The translations under genes were made by a program, and so were the position numbers. A stretch of DNA of 64,000 nucleotides from Rutpela maculata (taxonomy: Eukaryota; Arthropoda; Insecta; Coleoptera; Cerambycidae): NCBI GenBank assembly GCA_936432065.2, contig OW386289.2:139364015-139428014 (forward strand), in the 5' to 3' direction. Shown here piece by piece: positions 35,473 to 47,037 of this stretch. The notes under the pieces are model-generated. The model saw only the letters and a program-made list of their open reading frames with translations, ran no database searches and was not told the DNA's origin. Position 1 is the first letter of the stretch, and every line of letters starts with the position of its first letter.

Positions 35473-37532
35473 ATTAAAATTAAAAGTTGACCCGGAAAAA
35501 AATTGTAACAAGCTGATTTCTTCAGGATTGTATTCTGTGGCTATCCAGGAGTCTCTGACTGAAAATCCCAAAAAATCCGCCGTGCAGAAATAAAGGAAAA
35601 ATGCGTCGCCATGTTGAAATTATGCACTTTTTTTCTTTAATCGGTAATAGCCCGCACGGATAACAATTTAGGAAAAAAGTAGAGGCAAAATTTTGAGAGA
35701 AAGCTAAGTTTTAATGTGATATGAAGTTTTTTGCAATCGGTTAAATATTAGCAAAGTTACGGTTGTCAAAATGACAGATTTGTATAATAAAAGAATACTT
35801 CTTGTATTTTAATACCATACAATGCAACAAAAGGCAACAACAATTATTACTGTTAATACTTATTAATTAAAGTAGTACATTCGTAAAATAAAATCCATTC
35901 TAAAAACAAAAGAACTTAACAACAAACACAATAACAGAACTCATAATTAGTGAAAAAATAAACTATGAATTATTTAAAAGCATGAATAAATTAAATAAGC
36001 ATAAAAAACTCTCAAATACGAGCTTTAACTAAAAACTAGCCTCATTTTCAGAAAATAACACCTCCGATGCATTGTCACAGTCCTGTCCAATGCAATTTAC
36101 ACAGCTGGTACTGCACTTGAGGTTGTACTTTTTACATTGTCAAGACTGTTTGCAATTTTTCTTGCAACCACAGAATAAAATATTTAAAATTAAATCAGAG
36201 GCACACTTTGGTACTGTTTTTATTGGCTTTAGATAACCGCTGTTTTTCCAACCCCAGTTCTCTGGATTAAGATTGTCGCCTAACCAGACTTGAATTTGCC
36301 AATACTCTATAAGTATGATATTTAGTGGCATCGGATGTTGGCGGAAGAACTGTTAGATCGAAGTGCTGGAAAATATTTTGCCTAATATAAATCTGATTAT
36401 TCCTAAGGAACCTGTAATCATTTAAACTATTAGTTTTTTTGCTGCCATACCATCTTAAAATAAATTCTTCCCCAATTACTGCAAGCTGATTTGCTTCAGC
36501 AAAACTTTTGAAAATTAATAGACTGTTACTTAGTTCAGTATTTTTTCTAAAACTGAAAATACTGTTTTTTGCCATTTTTATAGAATGCAGAGGGTTATCG
36601 CATCCGAATATGGCACGTGCAAATAGAGTATTTTTTACTACATTTTCACTTAGTTCTGAACGTAACTTGCATATATTTGTTATTTTATCAGATTTACCTC
36701 AATCACCGGGTCTCATCATATCATCCTGTACACATTTTTTGTTTTGCAATGCACAATAAGTAACGTTAATAAGTCTGTATCTTGACCAACAACTATAACA
36801 AGGTTACACATATCAGCTGAGCAATAAATAGCAGCTTTTACAATTAAATAATCAGCATCTGTATCCGCACATTTGACTGTGATATTATTTTGGTTGAAAT
36901 TTGATGTTAGAAGTTTAACTGATCTTTATTTGACACTGATGCTAAAAATTCGTTTTGAGATATCTCTACTACTTTTTTGTGGGTCAATATTAATTCCTTT
37001 CTGAAATGCATTTTTAGCTCTTCTTTGATATTCTGTAAATTTAACGGAGTGCTTTCATTAGAATAGTTCTTTGAAACGAAATATCGTCAAATAAACCAAC
37101 CGGTATATGTTTTATTTCATATTTAAATAAACCATGTTTAATTAGTATCACCAACAAAAATTTTTGTTGATTATTGTTACATTCTTACGGTGTTAAAATA
37201 TAAAAAAATACCTTTTTTGAAGAGAATCTGTCATTTTGACAATCATAACTTTGTTAATATTTAACCGATTTATACCATATTGAAGCTTACCTCTTTCTCT
37301 CAAAATTTTGCCTCTTTACTTCTTTCCTAGTGTCATCCGTGTGGGCTATTACCGATTAAGGGAAAAAAGTGCCTAATTTAAACATGGCGGAGCATTTTTT
37401 CTTTATTTCTGCACTGCGGATTTTTTGGGATTTTCGGTCAGAGACTCCTGGATAGCCATAGAATACAATCCCGAAGAAATTAGCTTTTTACAAATTTGTT
37501 GCGGGTTTGGTCCAAATTTAATTTAATTTTAC
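35473..37532 (-). mobile_element. Long-TIR element with PIN/CXC-type gene, copy 5
   Basis: Left arm about 35490-35790 and right arm about 37210-37515 are inverted copies: GGATTGTATTCTGTGGCTAT, CCAGGAGTCTCTGACTG, GGTAATAGCCCGCACGGAT (right arm ATCCGTGTGGGCTATTACC) and ACAGATTTGTATAATA-type blocks. TIR about 300-340 bp. The gene inside is on the minus strand and is the most divergent of the four. Confidence 0.75.
36029..37080 (-). pseudogene. PIN-like plus CXC-like element protein, copy 5 (divergent)
   Basis: The minus frames read EYQRRAKNAFQKG (about 37050), FLASVSNKDQL, then TDADYLIVKAAIYCSAD (about 36870) and VIVVGQDTDLLTLLIVH (about 36795). LFARAIFGCDNPLHSIKM (about 36620) is the divergent form of the HAFSGCDTTSALF block. 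FILRWYGSKKTNSLNDYRF, LTVLPPTSDATKYHTYRVL and WGW (36267-36480) follow. The tail ILFCGCKKNCKQS-stop-QCKKYNLKCSTSCVNC (about 36185-36080) is CXC-like with a stop inside. Several frameshifts; dead. Confidence 0.65.
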
Positions 37533-40500
37533 TGAAGTACATATAGTTTGGAGAGTTTCTATTTACGTATGATGTAAAATCGCTTCAGTTTGAATATACA
37601 AATTATTTTTTTTTTTTTTTGTTAAATTATCAATTTTAAATTCGACCTCATGTGAGAAAGAAGCTTTGTTATAGCAATAAGCCATAATTTTAATTACAAT
37701 TATATTTACAGATACGTACCTAAACATAAATGAAGTACCTTAGAAGACCAAGTGGTTTTTTGAATTGTGTTTTAATCAAAGTTTGTGATAAAATGTATTG
37801 CCATTAAATTCTAATTGGTATCTAGAATAGCTAATAAATATGTTGTAATTAATGGACTTGTTTTCCTTTTCAGTTTCAATTCATCCGTCAGTATCATTTT
37901 TAGCAATTCAACCTCTTGTGTTAATCTTCGTTAATGACGTAATGACTTTTACGTAGTATCTGATTTGCGATATGATATGATAGGTATTACTACAGCCTAA
38001 ATGAATCATTTATCGGCATAAACAATGTGAAATAATTGGCCAAGAGTGAACATTATTGCGTGTGAGTTGTTAAATCAGCACTTAATATCTCGACTAGCTC
38101 AACTGGCAATTAATGTAGTCAGTAATTGCCATAGGTAGCGACCTTATTATTTATGTCCGTGTTATCAACGTAGTCTATGCTGTGCACTTATTTGTACTTC
38201 TTAACATGTGTATGCCAGCAATTTACTGTAATTGCTCTCCCGCGGTAACTCAACAAATTACTGTAACGCTAGTTTCAAATTGATATTACCGACTGTCATA
38301 ATCGTATGTCATCCGTCCATAGAACAAGCTGTAAATCTGGACTATCTGCATTAACTTATTTCACAAATTAAATGTTTTATGCTCCAATAAAGTGTATCTC
38401 CGCAAAGTTGGAACTCATAATTTCTCGTGTCATTTGACAGTCCGATGCAAAGTTTCAGGAAGCCTTTTAGATGTTATAGACGATTACTTGTTCTTTAGCT
38501 TCCTCAGCATTAATTGTAAGGCGATTCAGCAGCGAGCAATGGAGTTTATTTTACTATATTGACAAATATTAATGATAAAGAATGTCAAGTAACTGATAAA
38601 CGAATAATAAATATCGTACAATCCATTTTTTTGATAGAAAAACTCCAAAACAAGAAACAGTGAACATATGAAACGTGATCGAGAGATGGAAAGCCTACAA
38701 CGCTTCAAGTTATTTGTCATATTTACGAGAATGGACAATAAATACACAAAAAGCCCATATGCTTACCTTATGGGTCAAAGAAACTAGTTTGTCCAAGTGA
38801 AAATTGTTACTTTCCTTTCAATTTTCCAGAAATGTTAATCTGCTTGTTTTCAACACATGAATAGGGCATTCGGTGCTTCTACTTGAAGCCAGGTTTGGAG
38901 TGGTACTATCCCCACTCATTTTTCAAAAAAAATAATGTTCTGGGGCCGAGATACGCCAGTCTTTGCATCTTACCCGCTTATAAATAAGCAAATTGATATT
39001 TCTTCTTAAAATTAGGACCTGTTATTTCTCAATAGTTATATTTTTGTTTCAGCTAGTTGAAAAAAATCCAGAAGTACAATTATTGTTAAAATATAGTGTA
39101 TAGAGACCCAAAAGTCGGGTCTTTAGCGATTATGTCAGAGATCCGAAAATCACCAAAGAGCTCTAAGCGTTATATTCTAGTTTTTTCCTCAGCTTGTAAG
39201 AAACCTAACACTTTTTTTCCAGGCTGCGGACGTCTCGAGTTCAAATCCTTTTCGTTATTTTTTTTTTTGTATCAGCGATATTAACAGTTTTAAAAAGCTG
39301 TGTACATGAACATAACTATAGTTGTTCAGGTTAGGTTGGTTTTCCCTTTTCACAACAGAGATTAAGAAAATTATAAAAAATTGCGCTACGATCTCAAAGC
39401 CGCATTATTCGATGTAATTTTAAGAATTGTAGTTTTGGATTATTTTCAAATAGCAGAGAAAAAAATATAAGCATTGGAGAACAATTAGTCTAAATTTTAA
39501 AAAAATATATAGATTTGTTTATTTATAAGTGACATAAACGCAAAAACTGACGTTTCTCGGCTCCAAAGCACGTATATCATTAATTTTTTTAAAAACTGTT
39601 GGATATATCCTCTATTTTCATAATTCGTTTGCCGCTTTTGGTTTGATAAAAAATTCAGTTATTTCAATTTGTTTACAACTAAAATTTTGAAAATTATCTC
39701 GAAAATTATAAACTTTCAAAAAACGGTTTAAATGAAGATCTTCTTTCTCAATGCGACTTTAAAATACATGCAAAAACTCACCTTTTGAAAAAAAATGTCC
39801 TCCTACGTGTCGTTACACTTAAACAATAAGCGACGGAAATTTCGAAATAATTACACAGGACCACAAAAAAAAGTGGTCTGCGCGGGGATACTGACTATAC
39901 CATACTATAGTGACTCAACTTTAAAACTTCAACCTAATAACATTGTAGTACTTCAGTATTGACCACATAACTCAAAGAAACCGGAAAACCCCATACTTTG
40001 AACCTTTAAGAATGGTATAACTATATATGTTTCATATTTTTTTATAATAATATATATATAAACCATGCTCATTTTTCGAATTTTTATGTCTTTTTTAGTG
40101 TGCAAGAAAATGTAGTTAAATGTGTTATTTATCGTGGAAAACTGCCTGTAATTCGGAAAATTAGCAAGTTACAAAAAAATTCCAAGAGACAAAAAATGTT
40201 TAGAAGGCCTCAATGCATACGTCTAGATTTTATAAAATTTTTAAATTACATATTTTTAAAGCGCTACATCTTCAAAGAAAGGGGTAATTTTTCATGCCTT
40301 TCCGCAAAAACTCGGTGAAAACGCACTTTACAGAAAAGTTGCAAATAGGAAAATCTTGTATGTCGATGATACATTCACCTGAATTTTTTCATACTTTCTT
40401 TTTAAACTTTTACATTTACCCTCCCCCACTTTCAGGAATTTTTGAGTGGCCATGTCTCGAAAAATGTGCATTTCTCGAAAAAATTCACAAGAGTAAAAAC

Positions 40501-40980
40501 ATCTTATTTTGGACCAGAAAAGGTAAATATATTATTTTCTTTTTCATTTTTGCCCTAATTCTACAAGTTACGGAACCCGTGATAAAAGGGGTGTTTTCTA
40601 CCCCGTCCGACCATTTTCTATTCTAATCTTTTTCAACTTTTTTATCAACGTCATTACAAATAGATTGCACAAGGTTCCATCAAAATCCATTCATTGACAC
40701 TCAAATGTGAGATTTTGGTCATTTTAGCGCTCCGTTGGCGGCGGGAATACAATCCACGATAATAGAACACTTTTGGATACATGCTTAGAATATGCTTTAG
40801 CTTTGTGTCCATTATCTATGGATTTTACCTCAAAAATGAGTTTTGTTTTGTGGATTTTGTGGAATTTTGTAATTTTTGTGTTATGTCTATGAAATTCAAG
40901 AAAAACATTACGATGGAGTAGGTCCCAGCTTTGTCCTAAGACTCGTTAAATAATAATATAATTTATAAAATGCCGACGTC
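37533..40980. other. Non-coding stretch
   Basis: AT-rich, with a T-run at 37608. ORFs at 38526-38747, 40100-40318 and 40294-40626 show no recognisable motif. A B-box-like AGTTCAAATCC near 39240 is not enough for a tRNA or SINE call. Nothing else found. Confidence 0.4.
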
Positions 40981-40984
40981 TTTT

Positions 40985-41150
40985 AACTATATCTCAGTAA
41001 GAGCCAGTTTCACAATCGTTAGTTAACTAATGGTTAGGATTTGACGAATAGTTTATTATAAAAATCCGTGACATTAACAGCCAGTTCTACAATTTTGAGT
41101 TGATTAACAGTTGGGATCTGATAAATGATTTATTGCTATAAAGGTAGGAA
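40985..41150. repeat. Diverged tandem duplication, unit about 78 bp
   Basis: GAGCCAGTTTCACAATCGTT at about 40998 and CAGCCAGTTCTACAATTTTG at about 41078 start two similar units, each continuing with TTAAC-TAATGGTTAGGATTTG-like and GATAAATGATTTATT-like sequence. Confidence 0.45.
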
Positions 41151-41274
41151 TGTCTGGTAAAGTGTGTTTACTAATAATTATAACTTTCAGGTTCTGGTTA
41201 GTCAACCAAAAAGATAACCAACGACTATCAAACTGGCCGCAAGCATACCAAATGTAAATATAATAATACTACGC

Positions 41275-41647
41275 ACTCGAGGTAACCCACTGTGCATCCA
41301 ATTTACTCTAGGAAACCCACTGCGCATACATACTACTTGAAGTAACCCACTGCGTATGCAAAATACTCGAGGAAACCTAATGCGCGTCCGCACTACTCGT
41401 GGTAACCTATTGCGTATCCATATACTCGAGGTAATCTACTGCGCATCAATGATACTCGAGGAAAGCCACTGCGCATCCATATTACTTGAGGTAACCCACT
41501 GCGCATCCATACCACTTGAGGTAACCCACTGCGCATCCATACTACTTGAGGTAACCTATTGCGCATCCATACTACTTGAGGTAATCTACTGCGCATCAGT
41601 GGTACTCGAGGAAAGCCACTGCACATTCATAATACTCTGGGAAATCC
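41275..41647. repeat. Minisatellite, 30-bp unit, about 12 copies
   Basis: The consensus is ACTTGAGGTAACCCACTGCG plus CATCCATACT. Twelve full units and a partial thirteenth run from 41275. Units 5-7 resemble units 10-12 (GGTAACCTATTGCG, GGTAATCTACTGCG, GGAAAGCCACTGC), which suggests a 5-unit (150-bp) higher-order duplication. Because 30 is a multiple of 3, long ORFs appear on both strands across it; they are a consequence of the repeat. Confidence 0.85.
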
Positions 41648-41659
41648 AATTATTATAGA

Positions 41660-42065
41660 ATCAAGAAAATAATAGAAGGTCTATACAGGTTGCATGGTAT
41701 TCTAATTTGAAATCGTAGTGAAGAAAAAGGCGATCCGCCATCTTGGGACGTACGCCATATTGAATTTAGAATAACGTCACATAGTTTATCGTATTTTCCT
41801 CGTCAAACCCTTTCATTTGATATCCATATCAAGGGGGTTGTAAAGAGAAAGGCGATCCGCCATCTTGGTGTGTCCACCATATTGGATTTAGACCGATAAT
41901 GGATATACTATGTTGCATTGTCACTGGACTTATACATGTGTGCAAAATTTCAAAGCTCTTGCTTAATTAGAACTAGTCGAAATTCAGCTTGCAAGATTCG
42001 ACCTAAACAAACAAACAAACTAACATACAAACATTGCAAGTTAAATAAAAGCTTTTAAAAATAAG
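41660..42065 (+). repeat. Repeat-like TE untranslated segment
   Basis: GGCGATCCGCCATCTTGG occurs twice, at 41729 and 41851 (122 bp apart), each followed by a CCATATTG block. After it come GCAAAATTTCAAAGCTCTTG and AACAAACAAACAAAC-type sequence, ending in TTAAATAAAAGC. The A-rich end and simple repeat look like a retroelement 3' region, but no coding part is attached. Confidence 0.4.
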
Positions 42066-42930
42066 AAAATGAGATCAGTTCGTCACTGACGCATAATGAA
42101 GGTGCTGAAATAGATGCTTTATATAAAAACTGTACTACTCGCATAAAATGTTTTTAATTGTTACTTTAATAATTAGACAAATTAACTAAAATTTTTTAAA
42201 AAATATTCGTTATCAAATTTTGGCGAACTACCAATACTCCCAGAAATTTAGTTCCGAAACAATTTTTTGTAAATTATTTCACAACGCAATAAACTCTTAA
42301 CATTAATTTAATTTGATATATCTACAAAAAATATTTGCTGTTTTCAATATTCAACAGTTACCGAAGCATTAGCGTTGGTCGCCAGTGTGGTTTAGCATAC
42401 ATATTGCATATGGAAGACAGATCTTAGAGCAGTTTCTTGTCATGCAATGCAGGAACGTTCTATAGCGTTTTCTGCCTTCGTACGATTATTAAATTTATTT
42501 TCAATGTCTAAAGTCTAGACGTAGTGTGTGATTAAAAACAGGAAGTGGAAAAATTGACAATTATGAATGGCAATTATTGGTCACATTTATTTTGATTTAT
42601 TGTCGCAATAAGTTGCGAGATTAAATTAATAAATAATTGATACAATAATTACGTTAATGTAATACAAGTATTTGGATTGTTATTAGTTGATATAAATAAA
42701 TCGGTTGACAAGCGATTTAATAGTTTATATCTAATAATTAACGTAACTCTGAAGCAGAGCGTGACAAATTAAGTACAGTTTAAGGGAAAAAACGGAGCTA
42801 GTATAATAAATAAATAGAAACTTATGTGGGAAATTGACTTTTTGTTTCTTGTTGAGTTCAATTAAAATTACAAATATTTCTGAAAAATTCGTGTTAAGAG
42901 AAAGTTTAGCTGCTCGTGTTATTTAATGTA
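42066..42930. other. Non-coding stretch
   Basis: AT-rich, no ORF or repeat recognised. Confidence 0.4.
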
Positions 42931-42934
42931 AAAT

Positions 42935-44065
42935 TTTCAATATTCATTTGCGGAACATGAACAGTTAGAAACTAATATAGTCCAATAAATAAACCAGAAA
43001 ATGTGGAGAAGTGGTGGAACAGCATCGATTTGAAAAATTCCTTTTTTCACGTGTTCTGCAGACATCCAGGAACATTCATCAGCATTGACTCCTGCATTAA
43101 CTCCGAAAATGAGAAAGTTAGGGGGGTTGAAGTGCCCCAAAAAGTAGCTGTCATAAAAAAATGTATAAAGTCAATATTTCGCCTCGGAAATGGGCTCTAG
43201 CACGTAAAGTGCCATGGTGGGTCAACAGTGTCCACCATTTGAGAGCAAATAATTTTTCTATACTGGCCGTGGTAGACTAACGTTGTCCACCTGGCATTTT
43301 TACAGTTCAGGCCGTGGTAGTCAGCGGAGGTCCACCGAAGCCACACTAAAGATATAGGAAGTGAATTAGAATTCTTTTAGCAATATTTTGCTGTACTTGG
43401 TTTCCGTTCTGGTGTTGTCGACCATTGTCAAAAGATAACTAAATATTACTGATGCTCTGGTGTGACTGTAACTTATTTTATTGATTAATGGTGTTTTTTT
43501 ATAATCTAAGTGAATTTCGATGCATCTGGCCGTGTTTTCTATTATCCATGATCATTTTAAACGATTATTTGCAAAAAAGAAACCGGCCAGTAGGAACTGT
43601 CAAAATGACTTCTCATTGCGGCACTCTACGTGCTAGGAGATTTTTTGGGTCACTGATTACGAATCCGAGGTCCATATTGAGGAACTCCATATTGCAGTTT
43701 GGAATTCGGGCTATTTTTTTGATGAAAATGAAAGTGGAATTTTCGTAAAAGAATGGCACGATGGAATTCGTGCCATTCTTTTATGAAAATTCTAGAGCCT
43801 ATTTCCGAGGCGAAATATTAATTTTAAAATTTTTTTTATGACAGCTACTTTTTGGGGCACTTTCTCATTTTCGGAGGTAATGCAGAGGTCAACGCTGATG
43901 AATGTTCCTGGGGGTCTAGGAAACACGTGAAAAAAAGGAATTTTTCAAACCGGTGCTTTCCACCACTTTTCCCCTTTTTTTACACTTTTTTCCGGCTTAT
44001 TTACTGGATTAATAGTGATAAGGTCACACGAAAGCTACTTTTTGCGGCAGAATTTCTGTTTTCAA
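42935..44065. mobile_element. Long-TIR non-autonomous element
   Basis: Left arm about 42940-43195, right arm about 43795-44060. Matching inverted blocks include TTGAAAAATTCCTTTTTT, CAGGAACATTCATCAGC, CTCCGAAAATGAGAAAGT, TGCCCCAAAAAGTAGCTGTC and ATATTTCGCCTCGGAAAT. The interior has no recognisable protein but holds three spaced copies of a GCC-TGGT...GTCCACC module (see findings). TIRs are unlike those of the PIN/CXC copies. Confidence 0.7.
43205..43345 (+). repeat. Three direct sub-repeats inside the long-TIR element
   Basis: GCCATGGTGGGTCAACAGTG then TCCACC (about 43211), GCCGTGGTAGACTAACGTTG then TCCACC (about 43267), and GCCGTGGTAGTCAGCGGAGG then TCCACC (about 43310). Each begins with GCC-TGG and ends with GTCCACC. 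Spacing is about 43-56 bp. Confidence 0.55.
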
Positions 44066-45095
44066 TAAAAGTCGAAAAAAAAAAATTAAAGAAAAAACTT
44101 AAAAAGCATGAGTGACATTTGTGAAGATTATTCCACGAATAAATTAATTAAACATATAAAGCATATTTTTAAATTTTGTATTTTCTAATAGACAAAGAAA
44201 AATTGAAATATGTTTCATAGTACCTAAGTTAAACTCACGGTATTTTAAATGTCATGTAGTAAGTGACGGTTTTTCTGACAACTAAATAACAAAAGATAAT
44301 TGAGATATTATAATGTGGAGTCTTTACTACAAAGAGTTACAAATACACTGTTCGGCCCTCATCATATGGCGCGAAAAGGCAGAGAAGGCACTAGTACATT
44401 TAACCAACATCCCACCTGTAATCATATTATATGTCGATAATCAGCAGTCACGCCGATATCATAAGCAGGTAATGAAAATGCAGTTAGAGGACGTAGCTTG
44501 ATCCCTATTTGCAGAATGTACGACAGTGAAAACGATACATAAATTATTATTATTATATTAAATTTGTCTATCTGTTAAATCTTTATTTTTAATTTGTGAA
44601 GTTTGAAAATAAAGTTAGAGCTATTTAGTTAAGCAGAGCGTGCTCTCTGAAAGATAAAATGTGGGTGATTATAGAAATATACATTGTGCAGTGCATCGCT
44701 TTGGTTTCCCGACTTAGTAACCTGTTGTGACTAATTATTTACCCACCTAATCATTATTACTAGTTTGAGAAGATTAAAATTGAATCTTAAGATATTTAAC
44801 TAAGCAGAGAGTACTCTCTGAAATGTGTTTAAATAAGTGCTAAGATTGTAATGTACATTTATAGCGCCTCGTCTAGATTTTTCGAATTAGTTTCGAGCTG
44901 TGACTTAGTGACGGATCATTGTGAGTACATTTTCACTAAGTACCTACATTTAATTTATATCTCTCCAGAACGAATGGTGCCAATTTGGTTCTCAGTAGTA
45001 ACAAAAGAAAAATATCTTCTAAATTTTGCAAATTTCTGAGAGGTTATGCACATTGTTAACAATTAAAATGACTTACCCTTCCATGGCAGTTTCAG
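44066..45095. other. Mostly non-coding, with a diverged duplication
   Basis: TTAGTTAAGCAGAGCGTGCTCTCTGAAA (about 44625-44652) and TTAACTAAGCAGAGAGTACTCTCTGAAA (about 44796-44823) are similar, about 171 bp apart, each preceded by AGTTTGA-like sequence. The ORF at 44313-44501 is not recognised. Confidence 0.4.
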
Positions 45096-45099
45096 TAAT

Positions 45100-45315
45100 T
45101 CTTATGAGTTTCTGGCTGCTGGTTTCCGGGTCTTCTTCCGCGTAGACTTGGTTGAGTGCTTGACGTTTCGACCATCTTGTCGTGGTCTTCTTCTGAAGAA
45201 GACCACGACAAGATGGTCGAAACGTCAAGCACTCAACCAAGTCTACGCGGAAGAAGACCCGGAAACCAGCAGCCAGATCACCAGCGCCGCGAAAGCCTTA
45301 GCATCTTATGAGTTT
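45100..45315. mobile_element. Penelope-like fragment forming a perfect palindrome, with target duplication
   Basis: Positions 45111-45193 and 45195-45277 are exact reverse complements, 83 bp each, with a one-base centre at 45194. TCTTATGAGTTT flanks the insert at 45100-45111 and 45304-45315, a 12-bp target-site duplication. The non-palindromic part is CACCAGCGCCGCGAAAGCC after the right arm. The right arm holds a hammerhead-like motif typical of Penelope-like elements. This looks like an aberrant, inverted 5'-truncated retroinsertion. Confidence 0.65.
45193..45226 (+). ncRNA. Hammerhead-ribozyme-like motif
   Basis: CTGAAGA at 45193-45199 fits the CUGANGA core. GACCA (45201-45205) and TGGTC (45214-45218) form a 5-bp stem II with an 8-nt loop, followed by GAAA (45219-45222) and CGTC (45223-45226). 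In dimeric minimal hammerheads stem III can be the self-complementary ACGU. One extra A (45200) sits between the core and stem II, and stem I is only about 3 bp here, so activity is doubtful. Confidence 0.4.
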
Positions 45316-45391
45316 CATTCGAGCCAAAAGGAAAGGGCTACAAGTTGGGAGAATACCTGAAAGGACTGCTACTTAATATTAAGAACAATAT

Positions 45392-47037
<1,646 letters not shown>

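Noticed and set aside
41202..41658. Repetitive proteins encoded across the minisatellite
   Set aside because: The unit is a multiple of three, so open frames on both strands are expected without selection.
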